Origin: CAZMGB01 sp964565775 | GTDB lineage: Bacteria; Chloroflexota; Dehalococcoidia; DSTF01; JALHUB01 | Direction: 5' to 3' | NCBI GenBank assembly: GCA_964565775.1 | Contig: CAZMGB010000024.1 | Span: 1 to 46,243 of the forward strand | Length of the DNA: 46,243 nt | In this document: positions 1 to 6,115 of the stretch, one piece after another | Position numbering within the stretch: the stretch's first letter is position 1 | How the letters are laid out: every line of letters begins with the position of its first letter | Program-made: the position numbers and the translations under genes | The notes under the pieces: model-generated | What the model saw: only the letters and a program-made list of their open reading frames with translations | Told to the model about the DNA's origin: nothing | Databases searched by the model: none

Positions 1-35
1 GGGAGCCGTGGCGCTCGCGCAGGTCTGAGGTTAGC

Positions 36-109
36 TGGCTGCCGAGCCAGGATTCGAACCTGGACCAAGGGATCCAAAGTCCCTTGTGCTACCTTTACAC
101 TACTCGGCA
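36..109 (-). tRNA. tRNA-Gln(UUG)
   Basis: The reverse complement folds as a complete cloverleaf: acceptor TGCCGAG pairs with CTCGGCA, the discriminator is G, and the CCA end is encoded. The anticodon stem AGGGA/TCCCT encloses loop CTTTGGA, giving anticodon TTG, which reads CAA. The T-arm contains GGTTCGAATCC. It lies just downstream of tRNA-Leu on the same strand and probably shares its transcript. Confidence 0.95.
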
Positions 110-112
110 GGG

Positions 113-201
113 TGGTGCCGAAGGCCGGGATCGAACCGGCACGGGAGTTGCCCCCCAACGGTTTTTGAGACCGTCGCGTCTACCTATTCCGCCACTTCGG
201 C
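113..201 (-). tRNA. tRNA-Leu(CAA)
   Basis: The reverse complement begins GCCGAAG and ends CTTCGGC-A-CCA with CCA encoded. The anticodon stem ACGGT/ACCGT encloses loop CTCAAAA, giving anticodon CAA, which reads UUG. A long variable arm, typical of class II tRNAs, follows the anticodon arm. The gap to tRNA-Gln is 3 bases, so the pair should be processed from one transcript. Confidence 0.95.
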
Positions 202-275
202 CCGAAGCGGGAACCCTAACGCTGCCATCGGCACTTGCCACACGCAGGCACCACGTGGCCCCTCGGTAGCACCTC

Positions 276-305
276 ATTATACGCAGCCAGGTCGAGGGCC
301 AGCAA
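276..305 (-). promoter_or_regulatory. Promoter of the tRNA-Leu/tRNA-Gln unit
   Basis: On the minus strand there is a perfect TATAAT (276-281), 18 bases downstream of a partial -35 TTGCTG (300-305). The -10 lies about 75 bases upstream of tRNA-Leu. No other gene on this strand starts nearby. Confidence 0.55.
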
Positions 306-370
306 ACGGTACAGCCGCCTAGGGCCTGAGAGACGGACGGAAACGGGGCGCGCGTAGTGGGGTAGCCGCC

Positions 371-1150
371 TCAGGTTCCTGCGCCAGCCTCCGATGCCGC
401 CCACCGGACGAACGCCTTCACCTCGGGCACTCTCGAAGCGTCCTCGGCGCTGTCCGATCGCCACTCCTGAGACTGTTCGACGAGGGAGCGCCAGGGCTCG
501 GGAAGTCGCTCTAACGCCCACGCCACTGCGCGTGTCTTGGTCGGCGGTTCCCCGCGCGCGACGGTGTAGAGAGCACGGCAGACCGTCTCCACTTCGAACG
601 CCTGGTAGTAGCGCGGCAACAACCAGTCGGGGATGCTCGTGCCACCCGCCCAGTCGCGGAGTCGCGCTCGGAGCTCATCTCGCACGGCGGCACACAGCTC
701 CTCCGATGCGATTGGATCGATGAGGGTCTTGGGGTCCGGGCCGAGTAGCGCCTCGCCATGTTCGCGCACAATCCAGCGTTCCAGGATCCAGTTAGCCCGA
801 TGTTCAGCCCAGCCGAAGGGCCAGTCGGCGCCGATTGTTGGGTGGCGCCGCTCCCCCGGCGCGAAGCGTTTGATCGCAGCGCGGTCGATGTACGAAACCT
901 CGAGATGATCGGCGTATCGAGTGTCGCTGGCGGCTACCTCCGCGTGCATCCGCGAGAGGGCGTCGAACTCCGAACCGGAGACGGGGCGGTGCGTGACCAC
1001 GAGGATATCGATATCACTTGTCATCGGGTCGAAGTCGCCGAGGGCGAGAGAGCCGCGCAGATAGAACCCCAGCAGATTCTCGCTCAGGGCACGCTTCACT
1101 CCCTCGAGGAGTTCGTCAAGAAGTCGATAGACCTCGGCCGGAGGAGTCAT
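371..1150 (-). CDS. AadA-like nucleotidyltransferase (DUF4111-type)
   Basis: About 259 residues. The N-terminal nucleotidyltransferase fold has the signature G33-S34, then D46-x-D48 (GSLALGDFD...SDIDILVV), the metal-binding motif of Pol-beta-type transferases. The helical C-terminal part matches the domain that follows it in AadA/ANT(3'')-type aminoglycoside adenylyltransferases (WILERWIVREHG; LLPRYYQAFEVETVCRALY). Resistance is not implied, because many environmental homologues have unknown substrates. I chose the ATG at 1150, preceded by AGGCAGTG; a GTG seven codons upstream (1171) keeps the frame open. It is a monocistronic gene between the tRNA pair and the carbohydrate genes. Confidence 0.8.
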   Translation of the reverse strand: MTPPAEVYRLLDELLEGVKRALSENLLGFYLRGSLALGDFDPMTSDIDILVVTHRPVSGSEFDALSRMHAEVAASDTRYADHLEVSYIDRAAIKRFAPGERRHPTIGADWPFGWAEHRANWILERWIVREHGEALLGPDPKTLIDPIASEELCAAVRDELRARLRDWAGGTSIPDWLLPRYYQAFEVETVCRALYTVARGEPPTKTRAVAWALERLPEPWRSLVEQSQEWRSDSAEDASRVPEVKAFVRWAASEAGAGT

Positions 1151-1315
1151 CACTGCCTGGCAGGCGGCCACCGCCGCCGCGGGAAAGTCGGGGCATCGAT
1201 GAACGCACCCAGTCTAACCCCGCCTGGGTCGCCTCGTGAAGGGCTGGACCTGCTCCTGCGACAGCTTCGAGATTCACCGCAGGGAGCGTGCCAGCGGGGG
1301 AATACCGGGTCCAAG

Positions 1316-2296
1316 TCAGCGGCTCGGCGCCTGGACGCGGGTGGCGCGTAGCTTGTGGGAGCCGTCCTCGGTCGTGTACTCGTAGTAGAAGAAGACCTCA
1401 TCCCCCACTCGCAGGCCGTAGACGTAGCGCACGCACCCGTATGGTGACGAGAGCCACGGGCCCTCCGGAGTGAGGCGGTGGAAGCTCAGCCCGTCCTCAC
1501 TGTAGGCGAGTCCGCACTGCTCCTCGTAGGCATCGTACCAGGTCGACCCGCCGTCGTAGGGGACGGCGTAGCCCTTGCTGAGCGGGATGAGGGAGTTGAT
1601 GCGGGCACGCACGCCGTCCCAGCCCTGGCCTGTCGGCTCGAAGACGTAGCGTAGCTCGGGGAAGTGCAGGCCGTCTTCGGACACCATCAGCGCCGTGGCG
1701 TCCAGCCCGAAGACGGTGCGCACGGCTCCGTCATCCGACTGCCGGAAGACGCGTCGCGCCGATACGCAGACGTAGCTGTGGTACACGCCGTCCCGCACGT
1801 AGACGACCGGGTCCTTGATCACGGCCACACCGTACTCCCAGGGCTGGGCGACAGTACGACGGCTCTGGGGCTCCAGGCGCTCCAGAGACGGTCCGCGCAG
1901 GACGTCGACTCGCCAGACGCTGCGCTGGCTGTACTCGTAGCTGACATAGAGGCGCCACTCGCCGGAGGGGTCGCGGATGGGGCAGCCCACCTCGATGGAG
2001 TTGGCGGCGAACTGCCCCTTGGTGGCCTTCCAGATGTCCCGGAAGCGAAGGCCGTCATCGCTGACGGCAACGAAGCACTCGCCGCCGCGGCCCACCTCGA
2101 GTGGTGTGCGTCGACGGTAAAAGAGATAGAAGAGGCCGCTTTCGGGGTCGAAGGTCGCCTTGGCGCCGCCCGCCCAGTGGCCGTAGCCGCGCCCTGGCGG
2201 CTCCGCGACCACAACGCCCTCCCCGGGGTCGAAGCGCAGCGCCTCCAGCTCCGCCTGGATCCGAGGATCGAGGTCCTGCACCTTCACGCTCACCAC
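1316..2296 (-). CDS. Glycosidase-like five-bladed beta-propeller protein
   Basis: 326 residues with repeated propeller-blade phrases (FYLFYRRR, FVAVSDDGLRFRD, EWRLYVSYEY, YHSYVCVSARR, GLAYSEDGLSFHRL, EVFFYYEYTTEDG). This is the pattern of GH43/GH32/GH130-type glycosidase folds, where phrases like 'SxDGLxF' mark blade edges. I cannot assign catalytic acids with certainty, so the substrate is open. No signal peptide is visible. The start is one of several closely spaced GTG codons at 2285-2296. The gene begins 4 bases after the stop of the sulfatase-fold gene, so the two are co-transcribed and probably act on the same glycan or glycoside. Confidence 0.7.
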   Translation of the reverse strand: MVSVKVQDLDPRIQAELEALRFDPGEGVVVAEPPGRGYGHWAGGAKATFDPESGLFYLFYRRRTPLEVGRGGECFVAVSDDGLRFRDIWKATKGQFAANSIEVGCPIRDPSGEWRLYVSYEYSQRSVWRVDVLRGPSLERLEPQSRRTVAQPWEYGVAVIKDPVVYVRDGVYHSYVCVSARRVFRQSDDGAVRTVFGLDATALMVSEDGLHFPELRYVFEPTGQGWDGVRARINSLIPLSKGYAVPYDGGSTWYDAYEEQCGLAYSEDGLSFHRLTPEGPWLSSPYGCVRYVYGLRVGDEVFFYYEYTTEDGSHKLRATRVQAPSR

Positions 2297-2300
2297 CTGC

Positions 2301-3683
2301 CTAGACCCGGTACCAACTCATGTCGATCTGCTTGGGCACCTCCGTGTAGACGGGCAGTGTTCCTCCCGCCTCTACCAGTACGCGAGAGTGCAGCTCCTCT
2401 ACCAGCGCCGGCTCATCGGCCGAGAGGTCACGCTGCTGGAGGGGGTCGGCCTGGACGTCGAAGAGCTGGGGGTGGGTGGCGTCGTTGCGGCCAATGTAGA
2501 CATAACGATCATCCCGATACCAGGCGTAGTTGTTGAAGCCCGACGTGATGTGGGGTCGGGGGCTGATACGATCCGCCGCCAGCTCCACCAGGTCGATGCC
2601 GTCCATCGCTGCGGCGGGCTGCACTCCCAGCGCCTTGAGCACCGTGGGTGCGATGTCGTGATGCTGAGCGAAGGCCTCCACGCGAGTGCCGGCGCCCGTG
2701 CCGTCCGGCAGGCGGAGGAACAGGGGAACGTCCATGAGCTCGTACCACAGCCCCCAGGAGACCTTTCCGGTGAGACCGTGCTCGCCGATCTGGTGGCCGT
2801 GGTCTGATGTCACGATGAGAAGGGTGTCTTCGAGCATGCCCAGGTCGCGGGCGCGCTCCAGGAAGAGGCCGAGCCAGCGGTCGACCATGGTGACCTCCCC
2901 GGCGTAGAGGGCACGCATGTGCTTCAACTCCACCTCCGACAGGTAGTCGCTGGGGCCGTAGCGGGGCGAGATAACCTCGCGGCCGTTGTAGTGCGGGTCG
3001 TAGAGGTCGACGTACGTGCGGGGTGGGTCCCAGGGCTCGTGCGGGTCGAAGCTGTCTACGAGGAGGAAGAAGGGCCCCGCGTCGCCGTTCTCCTCCAGCC
3101 ACTGCATCGCCTCTCGGAACACGCGCGGCGCCTGGTGGTCCTCTTCGCCCCGGCGCAGGCGCTGGTTGGCCAGGTACTGACTAACCAGTGCGCCGAGGTA
3201 CTCCTCGGCCCTGCCCGAGAGCGTGTCCGGCATGACCGCCTGCGCGTCTTCTCGCTTCACCAGCGTCCTGGAGCGATAGAGGTCCAGCTCCTGCCCCCGC
3301 ACCCAGCGCCACTGACGAAAGCCGCGGTGGAAGTTCATGGAGGGTTTGAACTGGTGGTAGGTGTCGGTGACGAACGCCGTCTCGTATCCCTCGTGCTCGA
3401 GGGTCTCCGATAGAGTGACCTGGTCCTCGGGGATACGCTGCCAGCCATAGGCAAGGACGATGTCGCCCCGCTGGGGGAGCCAGTCGGGGAAGGGCCAGGT
3501 GCGGCGCCCGGTGTGGAGGGCGCGGCGCATCGGTATGGTCGGCAGCGACTCGGGGAAGGCGCGGGTGAAGGTGATGCTCTCGCGGGCCAGGGCGTCGAGG
3601 GTAGGCGTCTTCACCCAGTCGTTGCCGTAGCAGCCGACGTGGTCGGCGCGCAGGCTATCGAGCACAACGATGATGGCGTTCAT
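2301..3683 (-). CDS. Sulfatase-family (alkaline phosphatase superfamily) hydrolase with Thr nucleophile
   Basis: 460 residues. The N-terminus IIVVLDSLRADHVGCYGN is the sulfatase metal-binding start (D9, D14), and SDHGHQIGEHGLTGK is the second metal-binding block. In active sulfatases the nucleophile lies in C/S-x-P-x-R and is matured to formylglycine. Here the aligned segment is T49-I-P-M-R followed by RALHTGR, so the position is Thr, encoded ACC. Thr nucleophiles occur in other alkaline-phosphatase-superfamily phosphoesterases, so this may be a phosphoester or phosphonate hydrolase rather than a formylglycine sulfatase. No signal peptide is seen, so it is probably cytoplasmic. First gene of a two-gene unit. 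Confidence 0.85.
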   Translation of the reverse strand: MNAIIVVLDSLRADHVGCYGNDWVKTPTLDALARESITFTRAFPESLPTIPMRRALHTGRRTWPFPDWLPQRGDIVLAYGWQRIPEDQVTLSETLEHEGYETAFVTDTYHQFKPSMNFHRGFRQWRWVRGQELDLYRSRTLVKREDAQAVMPDTLSGRAEEYLGALVSQYLANQRLRRGEEDHQAPRVFREAMQWLEENGDAGPFFLLVDSFDPHEPWDPPRTYVDLYDPHYNGREVISPRYGPSDYLSEVELKHMRALYAGEVTMVDRWLGLFLERARDLGMLEDTLLIVTSDHGHQIGEHGLTGKVSWGLWYELMDVPLFLRLPDGTGAGTRVEAFAQHHDIAPTVLKALGVQPAAAMDGIDLVELAADRISPRPHITSGFNNYAWYRDDRYVYIGRNDATHPQLFDVQADPLQQRDLSADEPALVEELHSRVLVEAGGTLPVYTEVPKQIDMSWYRV

Positions 3684-3853
3684 GGTGGACCTTCCCCTTC
3701 CGGCGACATTCCGCCACGGTTCAATCTAATGCACGGCGTCGGCGATCGGCCTGAGTCGCGCGTAGCCAGGTATGCCCCCTGGACGCGTCGACGCAGAACC
3801 GTTCGGGATCCTGCAAGAGAGGGGCAAGGGGGTTGAGGCCCTCTTTCAATCGG

Positions 3854-3900
3854 TGGTGCTGGGGGGCGGAATCGAACCGCCGACACCTTGATTTTCAGTC
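3854..3900. repeat. attL-like copy of the 3' half of tRNA-Phe (47-bp direct repeat)
   Basis: These 47 bases are identical to 5691-5737, the 3' half of the intact tRNA-Phe from the CCA end through the anticodon loop (plus strand begins TGGTGCTGGGGGGCGG and ends TTTTCAGTC). Identity stops at 3900. The flanking bases do not restore an anticodon stem, D-arm or acceptor strand, so this copy is not a tRNA gene. Such a displaced 3' end is what integration by a tyrosine recombinase into a tRNA gene leaves behind. Confidence 0.9.
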
Positions 3901-4004
3901 GCCTTGAGCCCGTTATAACGCCTGTCAACTAGTCCCTACTAGTCGGCAATTCGTATCTAGATCGGCCTTCCCCGCCGCCCATCATACCGCCCTGTAACGG
4001 CCCG

Positions 4005-4036
4005 TTGCAAACCGTTCGTTTGCAAAATGTTTGCAG
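4005..4036. repeat. Candidate left arm-type integrase sites (GTTTGCAA cluster)
   Basis: TTGCAAAC at 4005-4012 is an inverted copy; GTTTGCAA at 4018-4025 and GTTTGCAG at 4029-4036 are direct copies with starts 11 bases apart. The same motif with the same 11-base spacing occurs at the other end of the element. That fits arm-type binding sites of a tyrosine integrase. The role is inferred. Confidence 0.6.
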
Positions 4037-4085
4037 AAGCTCACGGGCTCCAGGTGGCGCCACGGACGGCCATGACAACAACCGC

Positions 4086-4108
4086 GCGGGTGTATAATGC
4101 TGGTGCCC
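4086..4108 (+). promoter_or_regulatory. Promoter of the nuclease gene (23-bp repeat copy 1)
   Basis: Contains a perfect -10 TATAAT (4093-4098) preceded by TG one base upstream. No strong -35 is seen; ATGACA lies 15 bases upstream. The 23 bases are identical to 5180-5202. It is followed by GGAGGT and the nuclease ATG at 4137. Confidence 0.7.
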
Positions 4109-4136
4109 GCGCCAGTAGCCTGCTTGGAGGTACACC

Positions 4137-5039
4137 ATGAAGCGACTCGGCCTCGTCGACGTAGCGCGTTGGAGATGGTACGAAGACCGCATTGCCCAAC
4201 TCTTCAAGCGTGTCAAGCATGCCCAGGTCGAGGTGAACGTCCGTGAGACAGGCGTAAGAAGTGGGGAGTCTCGGCAAATCGATGTGCGTGTGATCATGCC
4301 CGTCGAAGTGACGTTGCTGGAACAGTTCACCATCTCCGTGCCAATCAAACTGATTGTGGACTGCAAACACTACAACAGACGGCTTGGCTTGAAGACTCTG
4401 GGGGAGATCGCCGAGTTGAAGGACGATGTCCAAGGACATCTAGCGATAGCGGTGAGCCCGCTCGGCGTGACGAGAGGAGCCGAGAAGCGAGCTCCCTCCT
4501 TGAGCGTGTACCCGATGGTTGTCACCAATGACCTGCTCGCACTTCTAGGCAGCTTCCGGTCTGAGGTTAGCTGCCTGATGGACGGGTGCTTTGGCAGCGC
4601 GTCCCTAGGCAGGTCTCAGCTTCAAGGCACGTGTTTCCACTGTGGAACGCTTCACGTTCGATGCCCAGATTGTCTTGCCGTCTTTGCCATTCCTGAGCCC
4701 GACGGGATACCGTTGGCGTGTTCTGAGGACTGCGGGGCGGTCTGCGTGGCTGCCTATGACGCTCGTGAGGACGCCATGGAGGTGAGGTTCTACGACATGC
4801 TCGACACGCGACTGCTAAGAGCGGCGCACCGGAAGTCAAACAGACGCCTGACCGCACGCCAAGTGACCCAAGCTATCGAGTCTACTCGTTGGCAATACTG
4901 GACAGTCACTTCACCCACAATCGGCTTAACCGAAGAGGGCCTAATGGAATGGGAGAACGACAACCTTTGCCTAACGAGTGAAGGTGCGAGAGTGGTTCAG
5001 GACGTGTTGGACAGAGCGGAACCGGCACTCTGGTACTAG
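4137..5039 (+). CDS. PD-(D/E)XK (Mrr-like) nuclease with zinc-binding and winged-helix regions
   Basis: 300 residues. The N-terminal half fits the restriction-endonuclease-like fold: E16 in helix A, D49 (RQIDVRV), then D75-C76-K77 (LIVDCKHYN), giving E...D...DxK. After it comes an Mrr-like segment AIAVSPLGVTRGA (about 103-115). The middle carries paired cysteines C166-x2-C169, C176-x2-C179 and C195-x3-C199-x3-C203, a probable zinc ribbon. The end (about 240-300) looks like a winged helix (RQVTQAIESTRW; GLTEEGLMEW). The start has GGAGGT seven bases upstream. It sits in the tRNA-Phe element behind its own promoter. Restriction of foreign DNA is a reasonable guess; no methylase, helicase or antitoxin partner lies alongside. 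Confidence 0.75.
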   Translation: MKRLGLVDVARWRWYEDRIAQLFKRVKHAQVEVNVRETGVRSGESRQIDVRVIMPVEVTLLEQFTISVPIKLIVDCKHYNRRLGLKTLGEIAELKDDVQGHLAIAVSPLGVTRGAEKRAPSLSVYPMVVTNDLLALLGSFRSEVSCLMDGCFGSASLGRSQLQGTCFHCGTLHVRCPDCLAVFAIPEPDGIPLACSEDCGAVCVAAYDAREDAMEVRFYDMLDTRLLRAAHRKSNRRLTARQVTQAIESTRWQYWTVTSPTIGLTEEGLMEWENDNLCLTSEGARVVQDVLDRAEPALWY

Positions 5040-5179
5040 CAGCGAGTCTCACACAAGCGGGGGACCCCCCAGCGGTACGGCTGCGCCCCCGATTCCGACC
5101 GCTGGCCCCTGGGCCCCCACAGCGCCCCCACCGTCGCCTCCCGACTCTGGTGCGGGTGGTGGGTCAGCGTCCTCACCGT

Positions 5180-5202
5180 GCGGGTGTATAATGCTGGTGC
5201 CC
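5180..5202 (+). promoter_or_regulatory. Duplicate of the nuclease promoter (23-bp repeat copy 2)
   Basis: Identical over 23 bases to 4086-4108, including TATAAT at 5187-5192. As at the first copy, a ribosome-binding site (GGAGGT) and ATGAAGCG follow, here starting the integrase stub at 5236. The interval 5040-5179 holds no gene I can support; it is C-rich and of different character from the nuclease gene. Confidence 0.65.
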
Positions 5203-5235
5203 CGCTAATAGTGGTCTACGTTCTGGAGGTGCATC

Positions 5236-5355
5236 ATGAAGCGGCGCATCGTTGCAGCGGTAGGCCTCACGCTGGACGTGTACAGCCACGCGATCCCCGC
5301 GATTGAAGAGAAGGCCGCCGCAAAGGTGGCGGCGCTAGTCTTCCGGGGCCATTGA
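5236..5355 (+). pseudogene. Truncated tyrosine recombinase (integrase), C-terminal stub
   Basis: A 39-residue frame with a good ribosome-binding site. Residues 11-39 (LTLDVYSHAIPAIEEKAAAK and following) match the extreme C-terminus of phage-type tyrosine integrases, where the Tyr of 'TLDxYSH' is the nucleophile. Residues 1-10 (MKRRIVAAVG) are not integrase-like and recall the MKRLGLVDVA start of the nuclease. The core and arm-binding domains and the R-H-R catalytic residues are gone, presumably by an internal deletion. It lies next to the tRNA-Phe attachment site, where the integrase of such elements usually sits. Confidence 0.75.
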
Positions 5356-5369
5356 AAGGTGACAGGAAG

Positions 5370-5603
5370 ATGCTAGATGGGAGTGACCCGCGTGACCGGC
5401 GAGAGCCAGGCATAAAGAACAAGATGGTGTCAGCATTACTGCAGGCAGGGCTTGTGATACTGGCACTTGCAGTCATGGTGTGGATTGCCTGGGCAATTGC
5501 CGAGGAACTCTGGGGTGAACCCTACTGCGACAAGTACCTCCCTGACGTCGACGCATACGAGGCATGCTTGGCCGACGAGGCGCAATTCAACCTCCCGCCA
5601 TAG
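5370..5603 (+). CDS. Small single-pass membrane protein, unknown
   Basis: 77 residues from the ATG at 5370, with AGGAAG just upstream; a TTG at 5352 would add six residues. A charged N-terminus (DPRDRREPGIKNK) is followed by one hydrophobic helix at about 20-44 and an acidic tail with two cysteines (PYC, EAC). It begins 14 bases after the integrase stub. I do not recognise a family. It lies inside the tRNA-Phe element and could be cargo or chance. Confidence 0.4.
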   Translation: MLDGSDPRDRREPGIKNKMVSALLQAGLVILALAVMVWIAWAIAEELWGEPYCDKYLPDVDAYEACLADEAQFNLPP

Positions 5604-5613
5604 CAGCCGAGCG

Positions 5614-5632
5614 GTTTGCAATCCGTTTGCAA
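5614..5632. repeat. Candidate right arm-type integrase sites
   Basis: Two direct copies of GTTTGCAA at 5614-5621 and 5625-5632, starts 11 bases apart, matching motif and spacing at the far end of the element. They lie about 60 bases from the tRNA-Phe copy, a normal arm-to-core distance for tyrosine integrases. Confidence 0.6.
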
Positions 5633-5650
5633 TTGCTGAGAGAGGTAAAC

Positions 5651-5678
5651 AGAAAGGCCCGCCGAAACGGGCCTTTCT
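5651..5678. terminator. Hairpin terminator between the element and tRNA-Phe
   Basis: An 11-bp perfect stem AGAAAGGCCCG/CGGGCCTTTCT with loop CCGAAA. The minus strand reads CTTTCT into the stem and TCTGTTTACC after it. It probably ends tRNA-Phe transcription on the minus strand and may also serve the plus strand. Confidence 0.7.
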
Positions 5679-5690
5679 AGATTCGATTTC

Positions 5691-5766
5691 TGGTGCTGGG
5701 GGGCGGAATCGAACCGCCGACACCTTGATTTTCAGTCAAGTGCTCTACCGACTGAGCTACCCCAGC
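5691..5766 (-). tRNA. tRNA-Phe(GAA), integration target
   Basis: The reverse complement is a full 76-base cloverleaf: acceptor GCTGGGG/CCCCAGC, discriminator A, CCA encoded. The anticodon stem CTTGA/TCAAG encloses loop CTGAAAA, giving anticodon GAA. The T-arm is GGCGGTTCGATTCCGCC. Its 3' 47 bases are repeated at 3854-3900, so the gene was the attachment site of the neighbouring element, and integration rebuilt an intact tRNA. Confidence 0.97.
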
Positions 5767-5781
5767 ACGACGGCGCAGTAA

Positions 5782-5827
5782 GACAGCGGTTTTCAGTCCG
5801 CTGCTCTACGGGCTGAGCTGCCTCGGC
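5782..5827 (-). pseudogene. 5' half of a second tRNA-Phe-like gene
   Basis: The reverse complement reads as acceptor 5' strand GCCGAGG, a D-arm (GCTCAGCCCGTAGAGC) and an anticodon arm GCGGA-CTGAAAA-CCGC with anticodon GAA. It then stops after GCTGTC: there is no T-arm or 3' acceptor strand. Its sequence differs from the intact tRNA-Phe 15 bases downstream, so it is not a simple duplication. It lies at the start of the tRNA-Phe transcript. It may be a relic of an earlier integration or recombination event in an anticodon loop. Confidence 0.65.
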
Positions 5828-5837
5828 AGTCTGACGT

Positions 5838-5867
5838 ATTCTAGAAATCGCCGCTCCTGAGTGTCAA
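5838..5867 (-). promoter_or_regulatory. Promoter of tRNA-Phe
   Basis: On the minus strand, a perfect -35 TTGACA (5862-5867), an 18-base spacer and -10 TAGAAT (5838-5843). Transcription would start near 5831, run through the tRNA fragment and then the intact tRNA-Phe. Confidence 0.75.
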
Positions 5868-6115
5868 GGAAAGCCCCATATGGCAACTTGATCCCCGTCG
5901 CCGAGGCCGCTGGCGAACCGGGGGAGCACTTCGTTCGAGTGCCGGCAGCTCATGGGCCGGGTCAAGTTCCACGGCTCATTCCCCTCTCGAACGTCGGCAG
6001 GAGGCCCTTGGGGTGTGGGCCGAAGGCCGGAGGGATGGTATCGTTGAGAAGATGTAGGTGGGGCTTCCCGCCTCTGTAGCGGCGTGGGTTCCTGGCAGGA
6101 GCGGAGGTGCAGCTC
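5868..6115. other. Intergenic stretch without a supported gene
   Basis: Between the tRNA-Phe promoter and the SDR gene there is no frame with convincing codon pattern or family similarity. An open frame at 5861-6079 overlaps the -35 element and looks non-coding. The end carries the ribosome-binding site of the SDR gene. Confidence 0.5.

Larger units (their letters stand above)
3854..5737. mobile_element. Small degraded integrative element in tRNA-Phe
   Basis: About 1.84 kb between two 47-bp direct repeats of the tRNA-Phe 3' half. Inside are clustered GTTTGCAA sites near both ends, a nuclease gene, a C-terminal stub of a tyrosine recombinase and a small membrane-protein gene. By eye the nuclease region is less G+C-rich than the flanking chromosome. 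With only about 29 residues of the integrase left, the element cannot excise itself and would need a related integrase in trans. It could be a remnant of a larger island or a satellite that settled with one cargo gene. Confidence 0.8.

Noticed and set aside
371..1150. An acquired antibiotic-resistance gene
   Set aside because: It has the nucleotidyltransferase motifs but no mobile context and composition like its neighbours; resistance cannot be claimed from the fold.
3854..3930. A second tRNA-Phe gene
   Set aside because: Only the 3' 47 bases are present; no anticodon stem partner, D-arm or 5' acceptor strand follows.
5040..5179. A coding remnant between the nuclease and the integrase stub
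   Set aside because: The open frame at 4978-5208 is Pro/Ser-rich without motifs and overlaps the nuclease end in another frame.
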